Assembly (NCBI GenBank): GCA_003248805.1
Contig: QFQY01000039.1
Span: 26,225-90,224, forward strand
Direction: 5' to 3'
DNA length: 64,000 nt
From: Chelatococcus sp.
GTDB lineage: Bacteria; Pseudomonadota; Alphaproteobacteria; Rhizobiales; Beijerinckiaceae
Each line of letters starts with the position of its first letter. Position 1 is the first letter of the stretch. A program made the translations under genes and the position numbers. Shown here one piece after another: positions 1-8,668 of this stretch. The notes beneath the pieces were generated by a model, which was not told where the DNA came from, did no database searches, and saw nothing but the letters and a program-made list of their open reading frames with translations.

Positions 1-47
1 TGGCGGGCTAGCGCCTCGACCTCTTCGTTCTTGATGCTGATGCCCAT
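1..47 (-). CDS. VapB-like antitoxin, 5' end only
   Basis: Only the first 15 codons are inside the window (MGISIKNEEVEALAR). This opening resembles the N terminus of the short VapB / PSK-operon transcription-factor antitoxins, which begin with a beta strand of the form xxIKxxExxxLAR. Such proteins neutralise a PIN-domain RNase toxin and repress their own operon. The toxin gene would lie beyond the left edge and cannot be seen. Two TTCTAGAA palindromes directly upstream support an autoregulated gene. The call rests on a very short stretch. Confidence 0.55.
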   Translation of the reverse strand, partial: MGISIKNEEVEALAR

Positions 48-59
48 GACGAAGCTCCG

Positions 60-90
60 TTTCTAGAAAGCGAGAGCGCAGTTCTAGAAA
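60..90. promoter_or_regulatory. Paired palindromic operator of the antitoxin gene
   Basis: TTTCTAGAAA (60-69) and GTTCTAGAAA (81-90) share the palindrome TTCTAGAA, with centres exactly 21 bp apart, two helical turns. They sit 13 to 43 bp upstream of the antitoxin start codon. Two in-phase palindromes before a VapB-like gene are the arrangement expected for binding of two antitoxin dimers. Function is inferred. Confidence 0.5.
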
Positions 91-121
91 TAGCGCTTCG
101 ACGCTCCGGCAGCAAGGCGAC

Positions 122-1492
122 TCAAGCCTTGCGCGGCGTCCGCATCGTGACCAGCTCTTCCGCCGCGCTCGGATGCAGGGCGATGGTGCGGTCGAAATCA
201 GCCTTGGTCGCGCCCATCGTCACCGCGATCGCGACGGCTTGGATCATCTCGCCCGCGTCGTGGCCGAGGATATGGACGCCCAGCACCTTGTCGGTCTTCG
301 CGTCGGTCACGAGCTTCATATAGGTTCGCTCCTGCCGTCCCGAGATCGTCGCCTTCATCGGGCGGAACTCGGACTCGAAGATGCGCGGCTCGTGGCCGGC
401 AGCCACGGCCTGCGCCTCGGAGAGGCCGACGGTTCCGATCTCCGGCGTGGTGAAGACGGCGGAGGCGACGGTGGCGTGGTCCATCGTCCAGGGCTTTCCG
501 CCGAAGACGCTGTCGGCGAAGGCGTGCCCCTCGCGGATCGCCACGGGGGTCAGGTTCACGCGATTGGTGACGTCTCCGACGGCATGGATCGAGGGCACGC
601 TGGAGGCCGACGCCGCGTCCACGACGATCTCACCGAGCGGCCCCAGTTCCACGCCCGCGGACTCGAGGCCGAGCGAGGCCGTGTTAGGCCGCCGGCCGGT
701 CGCGACGAGGACGACCTCGGCGTCGATCGGATCGCCCTTGGCACAATGGGCGCGGCGGGTCTTGCCATCCTGCAGGAGCTCGATGCGCTCGACCGTGCAG
801 CCCAGCCGAAAATGGATGCCGGCATGCGCCAGCGCGTCGCGCAGCCGCGTGCGAATGTCCTCGTCGAAGCCGCGCAGGATGTTGTCCCCGCGGTGGAGAA
901 CGGTGACCGCGACGCCGAGGCGCGCGAAGACGCTGGCAAATTCGAGCGCGATATAGCCACCGCCGATCACCAGCATGCTCTTCGGCAGCTCGGGCAGATG
1001 GAAGACCTGGTTCGACGAGATGCCGAGTTCGCCGCCGGGAATCGGCGGATCGAAGGTCGGCCAGCCCCCCGTCGCCACCAGGATGTGGCGCGCGCCGATG
1101 CGCTCGCCGCTCCCGACCAGGCGGATCTCGTGCGGCCCCTCGATGATGGCGCGCTCCTCGCGGATCACGACGCCCGATGCCTCGAGATTGCGGCGATAGA
1201 TGCCAGAGAGACGTGTGACCTCGTTCTCCACGGCGTCGCGCAGGGTCGACCAGTCGAAGCTCGGCTTCGGAACGGTCCAGCCGAAGGCGGCGGCGTCCTC
1301 GAACTCGTCGACGAAGCGGCTGGCATAGACGAAATGCTTCTTCGGCACGCAGCCGCGGATGACGCAGGTCCCGCCGATGCGGCTCTCCTCCGCGATCATG
1401 ACGCGCGCGCCGTGCCCGGCCGCGATGCGCGCTGCGCGCGTCCCGCCCGAACCCGCCCCAATGACGAAGAGATCGACGTCGAACTCGGCCAT
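122..1492 (-). CDS. gor: Glutathione-disulfide reductase
   Basis: Flavoprotein of 456 aa that reduces glutathione disulfide with NADPH in the cytosol. The N-terminal FAD-binding GAGSGG lies at residues 12-17, and the redox-active disulfide is GGTCVIRGC with Cys43 and Cys48. A second Rossmann motif (GGGYIA, about residue 177) is followed by HRGDNILRGFDED, which resembles the NADPH-site basic segment of glutathione reductases. The C-terminal HPSAAEE provides the His-Glu pair of the dimer-contributed active site. Length is normal for the family. The O-antigen ligase-type gene ends only 9 bp upstream on the same strand, so the two may be cotranscribed. Confidence 0.95.
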   Translation of the reverse strand: MAEFDVDLFVIGAGSGGTRAARIAAGHGARVMIAEESRIGGTCVIRGCVPKKHFVYASRFVDEFEDAAAFGWTVPKPSFDWSTLRDAVENEVTRLSGIYRRNLEASGVVIREERAIIEGPHEIRLVGSGERIGARHILVATGGWPTFDPPIPGGELGISSNQVFHLPELPKSMLVIGGGYIALEFASVFARLGVAVTVLHRGDNILRGFDEDIRTRLRDALAHAGIHFRLGCTVERIELLQDGKTRRAHCAKGDPIDAEVVLVATGRRPNTASLGLESAGVELGPLGEIVVDAASASSVPSIHAVGDVTNRVNLTPVAIREGHAFADSVFGGKPWTMDHATVASAVFTTPEIGTVGLSEAQAVAAGHEPRIFESEFRPMKATISGRQERTYMKLVTDAKTDKVLGVHILGHDAGEMIQAVAIAVTMGATKADFDRTIALHPSAAEELVTMRTPRKA

Positions 1493-1501
1493 GATGCCCT
1501 C

Positions 1502-2776
1502 TCAGCCCCGAATGTCGGGATCCCGCAATGTGGCGTGCAGCCACGCCGCCGCAAGGGCCAGGATCGCCGCCCACCAGCCCTGCCATGCGCCGTGAGCCAC
1601 GGAGGCGACGGCGAAGGCGCCTGCGAACAGCGCCAGGCGCGGCGCCAGTTCAGACGCCCTCAGGCTCCGCAGCCGGAACAGGAAGGCCAGCCCCGCGAAA
1701 CCGATCAGCGCGACGCCGACCGCGCCGGTCTCGACCCAGGCCTGAAGCGGCGCGCTGTGCGGATGGCCGACCGCGAGCAGACGGCGGTGCTCGGGCGAGA
1801 CCTGCTGCGCGACCGGATGACGGTCCAGCGTCGGCGAGGTCCCAAACCCGGAGCCCAGGAGCGGGCGCGCCATGACGGCCTCGCCGAAGCTCAGCCAGAT
1901 ATCGACGCGGTCGCGGGTATGCGACTGCGCGAGGCGTTCGTGAAACGCCGGCGGCAGGGCCGCATCGCCGAGCCTGCCCATGACCGGAGCGACGAGGAGC
2001 GTCGCGACGAAACCGAGGGCGACCAGCGCCAGGGCCAGGCGCGGCAGGACCAGGGCGGCGAGCCAGACGGCCGCGATGACGAGGGCGCCCAGCACCGCCG
2101 CGCCGCTGTCGGCCCGCAGCGCGAGAATGCCGACCACCAGCGCCAGCACGGCGGCGAGCGGCCGATCCTTCGGCCGTCGGCCCGGCCGGGCCGACAGCAG
2201 GGCCGCGAGAGCAGCCACGGCCAGCATCAGGCAGGTCAGGACCGGCCTGTTGAAGATGAAGTCCATCTGGCGGCCGACGCCGAGCTGCGTCCGCATCGCG
2301 AGCCCCGTCGCGAGCTCGGCCATCATCAGGAGCGCGGCCAGGGTGATGGCGAGAGCCAGCGCGCTGTTCGCGGAGGAAACCGGCCTGAAGCGCCCACTGG
2401 CGACCAGCGCGGCGGCGCAGGCGATCGGCAGCATGAGCTCGCCCCAGGCGGCCAGACCCTGCTGCATCGGGCGATGGCTCCAACCGATCGTGACGAGCGC
2501 CCAGAGCAGGAAGCCCGCAATGGCGAGCCCCAGCGGATCGCGCAGCATGGCCGCGAGCCGCCCGGTCATGGCGGCCCTGCCCTCTCCCACGAGCGCGGAG
2601 GCCAGGAAGCAAAGCGCGGCCAAGCCCAGCATGAGAGGGGCCGAGCGATTGGCCAGCCACATCGCGAGAGGCAAGGCTATCAGCAGCGCCATGCCCGCCG
2701 TCGCAAGGCGCTGCGCCGCGATCCCGGCGCCGTTTCCGACGGTTTCCGAGGCGGTCGAAGTGGCGGGGTTCTTCAT
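1502..2776 (-). CDS. O-antigen ligase/polymerase family membrane protein
   Basis: A 424 aa polytopic membrane protein with about ten to twelve hydrophobic segments. The large loop between residues about 290 and 350 contains RDRVDIW, GSGFGTS and HPHSAPLQAWVETGAVG. The latter matches the conserved His-containing loop of Wzy_C / O-antigen ligase proteins, where the His takes part in glycan transfer from an undecaprenyl carrier. Members act at the periplasmic face in lipopolysaccharide or exopolysaccharide assembly. No other glycan genes are nearby, so the substrate cannot be deduced. The start codon lies after an N-terminal polar stretch of about 25 residues. Confidence 0.75.
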   Translation of the reverse strand: MKNPATSTASETVGNGAGIAAQRLATAGMALLIALPLAMWLANRSAPLMLGLAALCFLASALVGEGRAAMTGRLAAMLRDPLGLAIAGFLLWALVTIGWSHRPMQQGLAAWGELMLPIACAAALVASGRFRPVSSANSALALAITLAALLMMAELATGLAMRTQLGVGRQMDFIFNRPVLTCLMLAVAALAALLSARPGRRPKDRPLAAVLALVVGILALRADSGAAVLGALVIAAVWLAALVLPRLALALVALGFVATLLVAPVMGRLGDAALPPAFHERLAQSHTRDRVDIWLSFGEAVMARPLLGSGFGTSPTLDRHPVAQQVSPEHRRLLAVGHPHSAPLQAWVETGAVGVALIGFAGLAFLFRLRSLRASELAPRLALFAGAFAVASVAHGAWQGWWAAILALAAAWLHATLRDPDIRG

Positions 2777-3033
2777 GGCCCTGCGCTTACGCGATCCGGC
2801 CGGGCTCTGCCAGTGGGCGCGCTGCGCTGCCGCCGGGCGCCAGCGACTTCGAAGCTCGAGCCATGAACTAAAGTTCTATGCCCTTCGCATGATGACACCG
2901 AAGGGAGACAACGCAGAACGAAACATCTTGACTTGCGATTATTCAATCGGGCGCAATTGACCGGTGGCGCGGCGAAGTGTCACTGGCGCAAGCTCCCCAA
3001 TAAACGCGCGGAAATCCGCGGCCGGAGGAAATC

Positions 3034-3996
3034 ATGCTGACATCCATTCTCAGGCGAGCCGCCGTGACGGCCATCGCCGTGGCCGGCCTCTCGACGGCGG
3101 CCTTCGCGCAGCTCGAGCTCAAGATCATGGCGCCCGCCGCGCCCGGCGGCGGCTGGGACGGAACCGCCCGCTCCATGCAGCAGGCCCTGACGGCTTCGGG
3201 CATCGCCAAGAGCGTGCAGGTGACCAACGTCACCGGCGCGGGCGGCACCATCGGCCTCGCCCAGCTCATCGGCGCCAAGGGCGACGGCCACCAGCTCATG
3301 GTCAACGGCTTCGTCATGGTCGGCGCGATCCTGCTCAACAAGTCGCCCGTCAACCTGACGCAGGTCACGCCGATCGCCCGGCTGACCGCCGAGGCCGAGG
3401 TCATCGTCGTCCCGGCGGATTCGCCGATCAAGACGGCCAAGGACCTCGCCGAGCGCGTGAAGGCCGACCCCGCCAAGGTCACCTGGGCCGGCGGTTCGGC
3501 CGGCGGCACCGACCACATCCTGGCGGCTCTCTTCGCCCAGGCCGTCGGCGCCGACGCGAAGAAGATCAACTACATCCCGTTCTCCGGCGGTGGCGAGGCG
3601 CTGGCCGCGATGCTCGGCGGGCGCGTCACGGCCGGCATTTCCGGCTATGGCGAGTTCGAGGGCCAGATCAAGGCCGGAAAGCTGCGCGCCATCGCCGTCT
3701 CCTCGCCCAAGCGCCTGGAGAACGCCCCGGACGCGCCGACGCTGAAGGAGCAGGGCATCGACCTCGAGCTGCTCAACTGGCGTTCGGTCGTGGCTCCTCC
3801 CGGCCTCTCGGCCGAGCAGACCAAGACCCTGACCGACACGGTCGAGAAGATGGCCAAGTCGAAGGAATGGCAGGAGATCCTGAAGGCGCGCGGCTGGGAC
3901 GACGCCTTCCTCTCCGGCGACGCCTTCGGGACCTTCCTCAAGGCCGAGATCGAGCGCGTGTCCAAGGTCATGACCGAGGTCGGCCTGGTCAAGTGA
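3034..3996 (+). CDS. tctC: Tripartite tricarboxylate transporter substrate-binding protein
   Basis: Periplasmic solute receptor of 320 aa, preceded by a strong GGAGG ribosome site. A Sec signal peptide ends at about Ala25 (STAAFA-QLEL). The mature part has the Bug/TctC hallmarks: an early PAAPGGGWD segment, VTNVTGAGGTIGLAQL, and the central TWAGGSAGGTDHI. These proteins bind carboxylates and hand them to the TctA/TctB membrane pair encoded just downstream. The ligand could be citrate, tricarballylate or another dicarboxylate. A hairpin terminator between this gene and tctB probably makes the receptor more abundant than the membrane subunits. Confidence 0.9.
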   Translation: MLTSILRRAAVTAIAVAGLSTAAFAQLELKIMAPAAPGGGWDGTARSMQQALTASGIAKSVQVTNVTGAGGTIGLAQLIGAKGDGHQLMVNGFVMVGAILLNKSPVNLTQVTPIARLTAEAEVIVVPADSPIKTAKDLAERVKADPAKVTWAGGSAGGTDHILAALFAQAVGADAKKINYIPFSGGGEALAAMLGGRVTAGISGYGEFEGQIKAGKLRAIAVSSPKRLENAPDAPTLKEQGIDLELLNWRSVVAPPGLSAEQTKTLTDTVEKMAKSKEWQEILKARGWDDAFLSGDAFGTFLKAEIERVSKVMTEVGLVK

Positions 3997-4022
3997 CCCG
4001 GCCGGTCCGGCCGGACGATCCG

Positions 4023-4049
4023 AAGGGGCCGGGCGACCGGCCCCTTTTT
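4023..4049 (+). terminator. Intrinsic terminator/attenuator between tctC and tctB
   Basis: A perfect 10-bp stem (AAGGGGCCGG, 4023-4032, with CCGGCCCCTT, 4037-4046) closes a GCGA tetraloop and runs into five T residues (4045-4049). It lies 27 bp after the tctC stop and well before the tctB ribosome site, so it can trim most transcripts after the receptor gene. Confidence 0.8.
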
Positions 4050-4102
4050 GCCTCTCCCGCGCGGGCGCGACACGCCCGTCCTTCGAGACGGAAGGAAAGA
4101 AG

Positions 4103-4582
4103 ATGACGACCGAGAGAACGGCACGCGGCGCCGACAAGCCCGCCCTGCTCGTGGGCGTCCTGCTCCTCGTGGCGGCGGCCGTCGTCTTCTACGATGCCTC
4201 GCAGCAGACGATCACCTCCAATTACGGCCTCGGCCCGACGGCGATGCCCTACGTCGTCTGCGGCGGGCTCACGATCCTCGCCCTCGGGCATTTCATCGCG
4301 GCCTTCCGCGAAGGCCTGCCGAAGCCCGAGGCGGCCGACCGGAGCGCGCTGCTCTGGATCGCGGCCGGGCTCGCCGGCCTGATCGCGTCGATCGCCCTCA
4401 ATGGCGGCTTCGTGCTGGCGACGACGCTCGTCTTCGCCTGCACGGCGCGCGGGTTCGGGCGGAGGGCCTTCGTCACGGACGCGATCATCGGCTTCGTGCT
4501 CGGCCTCGCCATCTTCCTGATCTTCGCCAAGCTCCTGACCCTGATCCTTCCCGCAGGGCCGTTCGAACAGCTGTTCCTCTGA
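4103..4582 (+). CDS. tctB: Tripartite tricarboxylate transporter small membrane subunit TctB
   Basis: A 159 aa inner-membrane protein with four predicted helices, at residues about 12-30, 50-66, 88-108 and 130-152. The segment NYGLGPTAMPYVVCGGLTILALGHF is typical of TctB. The protein pairs with the large TctA subunit to form the sodium- or proton-driven carboxylate importer. It starts at an ATG behind GGAAGGAAAG and stops 13 bp before tctA, so the two are surely cotranscribed. Confidence 0.88.
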   Translation: MTTERTARGADKPALLVGVLLLVAAAVVFYDASQQTITSNYGLGPTAMPYVVCGGLTILALGHFIAAFREGLPKPEAADRSALLWIAAGLAGLIASIALNGGFVLATTLVFACTARGFGRRAFVTDAIIGFVLGLAIFLIFAKLLTLILPAGPFEQLFL

Positions 4583-4595
4583 AGGGCCTGCGACC

Positions 4596-6095
4596 ATGGA
4601 TACCCTGCTGTCTCTGCTGCATGGCTTCGGCGTCGCCCTGGAGCCCTCCAAGCTGCTCTTCTGCCTGATCGGCGTCTTCCTCGGCACCGCCGTCGGCGTG
4701 CTGCCCGGCATCGGGCCGGCGCTGACGGTCGCGCTGCTGCTGCCGGTGACCTTCAAGCTCGATCCGGCGGGCTCGCTGATCATGTTCGCCGGCATCTACT
4801 ATGGCGGCATGTATGGCGGCTCGACCACCGCCATCCTGCTCAACGCGCCAGGCGAGAGCGCCTCGCTCGCGACCGCGCTCGAAGGCTCGAAGATGGCCAA
4901 GGCGGGGCGCGGCGGCCCGGCGCTGGCGACCTCCGCCATCGGCTCCTTCGTCGCGGGGCTGATCGCCACGATCGGCCTCGCCTTCCTCGCGCCCTGGCTG
5001 GTCGAGATCGCGGTCAAGTTCGGCCCCTGGGACTATTTCGCGCTGATGATCGTGGCCTTCGTCACGGTGTCCGCGACCTTCGGCGACTCGCCGCTGCGCG
5101 GCATGACGAGCCTGTTCCTCGGCCTGACGCTGGGACTGATCGGCATCGACAAGCTGACCGGGCAGGCGCGCCTAACCTTCGGCGTGCCGGACCTGCTCAA
5201 CGGCGTCGAGGTCACAACCCTCGCCGTCGGCCTCTTCGCGGTGGGCGAGGCGTTCTATGTCGCCTCGAAGCGCTTCCGCGAGCCGGAGGAGATCATTCCG
5301 ATCAAGGGCTCGCTGTGGATGACGAAGCAGGACTGGAAGCGCTCCTGGGCGCCCTGGCTGCGCGGCACCGCCTTCGGCTTCCCGATCGGCGCCCTGCCGG
5401 CCGGCGGCGCCGAGGTACCGACCTTCCTGAGCTATTCGACCGAACGCAAGCTCTGCAAATATCCCGACGAGTTCGGCAAGGGCGCGATCGAGGGTGTGGC
5501 GGGGCCGGAAGCGGCCAACAACGCCTCGGCCGCCGGAACGCTGGTGCCGCTCCTGACGCTCGGCCTGCCGACCTCGGCCACGGCCGCGATCATGCTGGCC
5601 GGCTTCCAGCAATACGGGCTGAACCCCGGCCCGCTGCTGTTCGCGGAAAAGCCCGATCTGGTCTGGGGCCTGATCGCCTCGCTCTTCATCGCCAACGTCA
5701 TGCTGGTGATCCTGAACCTGCCCCTGATCGGGCTGTGGGTGAAGCTGCTCGCCGTGCCCCAGCCCTGGCTCTATGCCGGCATCCTGGTGTTCGCGACGAT
5801 GGGCACGCTGGCGGTCAACAGCTCGCCGGTCGAGCTCGGCATGCTCTTCGGCTTCGGCTTCCTCGGCTATCTGATGCGGCGCTACGACTACCCCGTCGCG
5901 CCGATGGTGGTCGGCCTGATCCTGGGACCGATGGCCGAGGCGCAACTGCGCCGCGCGCTCCAGATCAGCCTCGGCGATCCGATGATCCTGCTCGAGAATC
6001 CGATCTCGGCGACGCTGCTCGGCATCGCCTTCGTCGCGCTGGTCGCGCCCTTCGTGATGAAGGGGCTCAACCGCTTCAAGGCGAGCGAGGACTGA
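4596..6095 (+). CDS. tctA: Tripartite tricarboxylate transporter large permease TctA
   Basis: A 499 aa permease with about twelve hydrophobic segments. The family signatures are intact: GVLPGIGPALTVALLLP near residue 37 and YGGMYGGSTTAILLNAPGE near residue 70, with the internal repeat PAGGAEVPTFLSY near 270 and LGLPTSATAAIMLAGFQQYG near 322. It forms the translocation channel of the TctCBA system. Length is normal. The downstream hydroxyacid dehydrogenase, about 100 bp away, may act on the imported acid, but that is inference. Confidence 0.93.
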   Translation: MDTLLSLLHGFGVALEPSKLLFCLIGVFLGTAVGVLPGIGPALTVALLLPVTFKLDPAGSLIMFAGIYYGGMYGGSTTAILLNAPGESASLATALEGSKMAKAGRGGPALATSAIGSFVAGLIATIGLAFLAPWLVEIAVKFGPWDYFALMIVAFVTVSATFGDSPLRGMTSLFLGLTLGLIGIDKLTGQARLTFGVPDLLNGVEVTTLAVGLFAVGEAFYVASKRFREPEEIIPIKGSLWMTKQDWKRSWAPWLRGTAFGFPIGALPAGGAEVPTFLSYSTERKLCKYPDEFGKGAIEGVAGPEAANNASAAGTLVPLLTLGLPTSATAAIMLAGFQQYGLNPGPLLFAEKPDLVWGLIASLFIANVMLVILNLPLIGLWVKLLAVPQPWLYAGILVFATMGTLAVNSSPVELGMLFGFGFLGYLMRRYDYPVAPMVVGLILGPMAEAQLRRALQISLGDPMILLENPISATLLGIAFVALVAPFVMKGLNRFKASED

Positions 6096-6160
6096 AGCAT
6101 GATCGGGACGCGCCGCGGACAAGCTCCCGGCGCGGCCCCCGATGGCACGAAGCTTGGTTA

Positions 6161-6182
6161 GATCGGATTTCCGAATCTGATC
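6161..6182. promoter_or_regulatory. Near-perfect palindrome upstream of the hydroxyacid dehydrogenase
   Basis: GATCGGATT (6161-6169) and AATCTGATC (6174-6182) form 9-bp arms with one mismatch around TCCG. The element ends 15 bp before the start codon at 6198. It could be a repressor site or a small mRNA hairpin over the ribosome site; which of these cannot be told from the sequence. Confidence 0.3.
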
Positions 6183-6197
6183 TCAAGCGACTGTGCC

Positions 6198-7157
6198 ATG
6201 CCTCTCAATCTCGTCTTCAAGGAAAGCTTCCCGATCTATATCGAGCGGCTGTCGCGCGACTTCACCGTGCTCGAGGCTCCGGACGGCCTGACGCGGCTGC
6301 CACCGGCGACGGCCGGGCAGATCGACGTGCTGATCACCTCCGGCAGTGCCGGCGCGACGCGCGACGAGATCGCGGCCCTGCCGAAGCTGCGCCTGATCTG
6401 CACGGTCGGCACCGGCTACGAGGCGATCGACCTGCAGGCCTGCCGCGAGCGCGGCATCCTGGTGACGCATGCCGCCGGGCTCAACGCGCCGGTCGTCGCC
6501 GACCACGCCATGGGGCTGCTCATCGCGATCGTTCGCGACATTCCGCGCGCCGATGCGATCGCCCGCGCCGGCGGATGGCGCGGGGGCATCACCTCCCGTC
6601 CGATGCTCGGGGGCAAGCATATCGGCATCGTCGGGCTCGGCGGCGTCGGCACCGCGGTCGGCCGCCGGGCCGCCGGCTTCGACATGACCGTCAGCTATTT
6701 CGCCCGCAGTCCCAAGGATGCGCCCGGCTGGAACTGGGTGCAGTCGGTGACGGAACTCGCGCGAGAGGTCGACTTCCTCGTCTGCACGCTGCCTGGAGAC
6801 GCCTCGACCTTCCACATGATCGGCGCCGAGGCGTTCGAGGCGCTGGGACCCCAAGGCTTCTTCGTCAATGTCGGGAGGGGGAGCGTGGTCGATACGGACG
6901 CGCTCGTCTCGGCCCTGGCGGAGGGCCGGATCGCCGGCGCCGGCCTCGACGTCTTCGAGAACGAGCCGGGCGTGCCGGAGGCGCTGCGGGCGCTGCCGAA
7001 CGTCGTCCTGACGCCCCACACGGCCGGGGGCGCCCCCGAGATCAACCTGCGCAGCGCCGAGCTGATCATCCGGAACCTCCGCGGCCTCCTCGACGGGAGC
7101 GGACTCGTCTCGCCGATCCCCGAAATGCGGGAGGCGGCGGCGCGGGGCGCCGCCTGA
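6198..7157 (+). CDS. D-isomer-specific 2-hydroxyacid dehydrogenase
   Basis: A 319 aa NAD(P)-dependent oxidoreductase interconverting a 2-oxoacid and a D-2-hydroxyacid. The Rossmann loop GLGGVGTAVGRR starts at residue 146. The catalytic triad is complete: Arg227 in VGRGSVVD, Glu256 in ENEP and His274 in PHTAG. The residues VGTGYEAID near 70 and NAPVVADHAMGL near 96 are typical of the glyoxylate/hydroxypyruvate reductase branch. The Shine-Dalgarno sequence is weak. Position after a carboxylate importer fits processing of an imported 2-oxo or hydroxy acid, but the exact substrate is unknown. Confidence 0.88.
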   Translation: MPLNLVFKESFPIYIERLSRDFTVLEAPDGLTRLPPATAGQIDVLITSGSAGATRDEIAALPKLRLICTVGTGYEAIDLQACRERGILVTHAAGLNAPVVADHAMGLLIAIVRDIPRADAIARAGGWRGGITSRPMLGGKHIGIVGLGGVGTAVGRRAAGFDMTVSYFARSPKDAPGWNWVQSVTELAREVDFLVCTLPGDASTFHMIGAEAFEALGPQGFFVNVGRGSVVDTDALVSALAEGRIAGAGLDVFENEPGVPEALRALPNVVLTPHTAGGAPEINLRSAELIIRNLRGLLDGSGLVSPIPEMREAAARGAA

Positions 7158-7231
7158 ACGAAACAATCGTGGCGGAAACGTGTTGTCTCGGCGATGCCCG
7201 CTCGGCTGCGGGTTTTCGGGGGACTTCAGCG

Positions 7232-8650
7232 ATGACGGACGCAACACTTTCACCGGCCGGGGGCGCAGCGGATCAGCCGGCGCTCCACCGGGTCATGGGC
7301 CCGTGGCTCCTGCTGCTCTTCATCGTCGGCGACATCCTCGGAACCGGCATCTACGCCCTGACGGGCCAGGTGGCCAAGCAGGTCGGCGGCGCGGTCTGGC
7401 TGCCCTTTCTGGTCGCTTTCGCGGTCGCGCTGGTGACGGCCTTCAGCTATCTCGAACTGGTCACGAAATACCCACGCGCCGCGGGCGCGGCGCTCTATAC
7501 GCACAAGGCCTTCGGCATCCATTTCGTGACCTTCATCGTCGCCTTCGCGGTGATGTGCTCGGGGATCACCTCGGCGGCCACCGCCTCCAGGGCCTTCGCG
7601 GCCAACATGTCCAACGCCTTCGGCCTGGGGCTTTCGGGCGGCTTCGGCATCACGCTGATCGGGCTCGGCTTCATGGCGCTGGTGGCGGCGATCAATCTCC
7701 GCGGCGTCGGCGAGAGCGTGAAAGCCAATGTGGTGCTGACCTGCGTCGAGCTCACCGGCCTGCTGATCATCATCACCATCGGCATGATGGCGATCGCCCA
7801 GGGGCAGGGCGACGTCTCCCGCGTGATGGAGTTCCGCACGACGGCGGAAGGCGGTGTCTTCTGGCCGGTGATCGCGGCGACGACGCTGGCGTTCTTCGCA
7901 ATGGTCGGCTTCGAGGATTCGGTCAACATGGCCGAAGAGTGCAAGGACCCGACCCGCCATTTCCCGAAGGTCCTGCTCGCCGGCCTCGTCATCACCGGCG
8001 TGATCTATGTGCTGGTCTCGATCTCGGCGATCACGCTGGTGCCGCCGGAGCAGCTCGGCGAGGGCGAGACGCCGCTGCTCAAGGTGGTGCAGGCCGGCGC
8101 GCCGAACTTCCCGATCTGGATCTTCGGCTTCATCACCATGTTCGCGGTCGCCAACAGCGCGCTCATCAACATGCTGATGGCCAGCCGGCTGGTCTATGGC
8201 ATGAGCCGCGAGCACGTCCTGCCGCCCGTGCTCGGCAAGGTCCACGCGACGCGGCGCACGCCCTATGTCGCGATCGGCTTCACCAGCCTGCTCGCCTTCG
8301 GGCTGATAACCTTCGTCGGCGAGGTGCCGGCGCTGGGCGGAACCACGGCGCTGCTGCTGCTCTGCGTTTTCAGCGTGGTGAACATCGCCGTGCTGGTGCT
8401 GCGCAAGGACCGCGTCGCGCATGCGCATTTCCGGACGCCGACATGGCTGCCCGTGCTCGGGGCGCTCTCCTGCGCCTTCCTGGCGGGTCCCTGGACCGGG
8501 CGCGATCCGAGCCAATATGCGATCGCCGGAACGCTGATCGGGATCGGCGTCGTGCTGTGGTTCGCGACCGTGGCGCTCAACCGCGCCAGCGGCGTCATTG
8601 CGAAGTCCGGCCCGGGCGACGATCTGGGGCAGCCCGGCCCGGTCGACTGA
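7232..8650 (+). CDS. APC-superfamily amino acid permease
   Basis: A 472 aa secondary transporter with twelve predicted helices. The start at 7232 is chosen because GGGGGACT precedes it and the first helix (LLLLFIVGDILGTGIYALTG) carries the unwound GTGIY motif that binds the substrate backbone in APC permeases. FAMVGFEDSVNMAEE in the middle is a further family mark, and the C terminus is short and polar. Amino acid or amine uptake is the expected role. The gene ends 18 bp from a convergent DUF2059 gene. Confidence 0.88.
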   Translation: MTDATLSPAGGAADQPALHRVMGPWLLLLFIVGDILGTGIYALTGQVAKQVGGAVWLPFLVAFAVALVTAFSYLELVTKYPRAAGAALYTHKAFGIHFVTFIVAFAVMCSGITSAATASRAFAANMSNAFGLGLSGGFGITLIGLGFMALVAAINLRGVGESVKANVVLTCVELTGLLIIITIGMMAIAQGQGDVSRVMEFRTTAEGGVFWPVIAATTLAFFAMVGFEDSVNMAEECKDPTRHFPKVLLAGLVITGVIYVLVSISAITLVPPEQLGEGETPLLKVVQAGAPNFPIWIFGFITMFAVANSALINMLMASRLVYGMSREHVLPPVLGKVHATRRTPYVAIGFTSLLAFGLITFVGEVPALGGTTALLLLCVFSVVNIAVLVLRKDRVAHAHFRTPTWLPVLGALSCAFLAGPWTGRDPSQYAIAGTLIGIGVVLWFATVALNRASGVIAKSGPGDDLGQPGPVD

Positions 8651-8668
8651 GGCTGCGGGCGCGGCTGC

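Noticed and set aside
173..2866. Very long plus-strand open frame across gor and the O-antigen ligase gene
   Set aside because: Its product is Arg/Gly/Asp-rich with no domain, and it is a shadow of two clear genes on the other strand; GC-rich DNA gives such frames by codon bias.
2928..2950. TTGACT as a -35 element for tctC with the short repeat CGATT/AATCG
   Set aside because: No acceptable -10 hexamer at 16-18 bp, and 5-bp arms occur often by chance.
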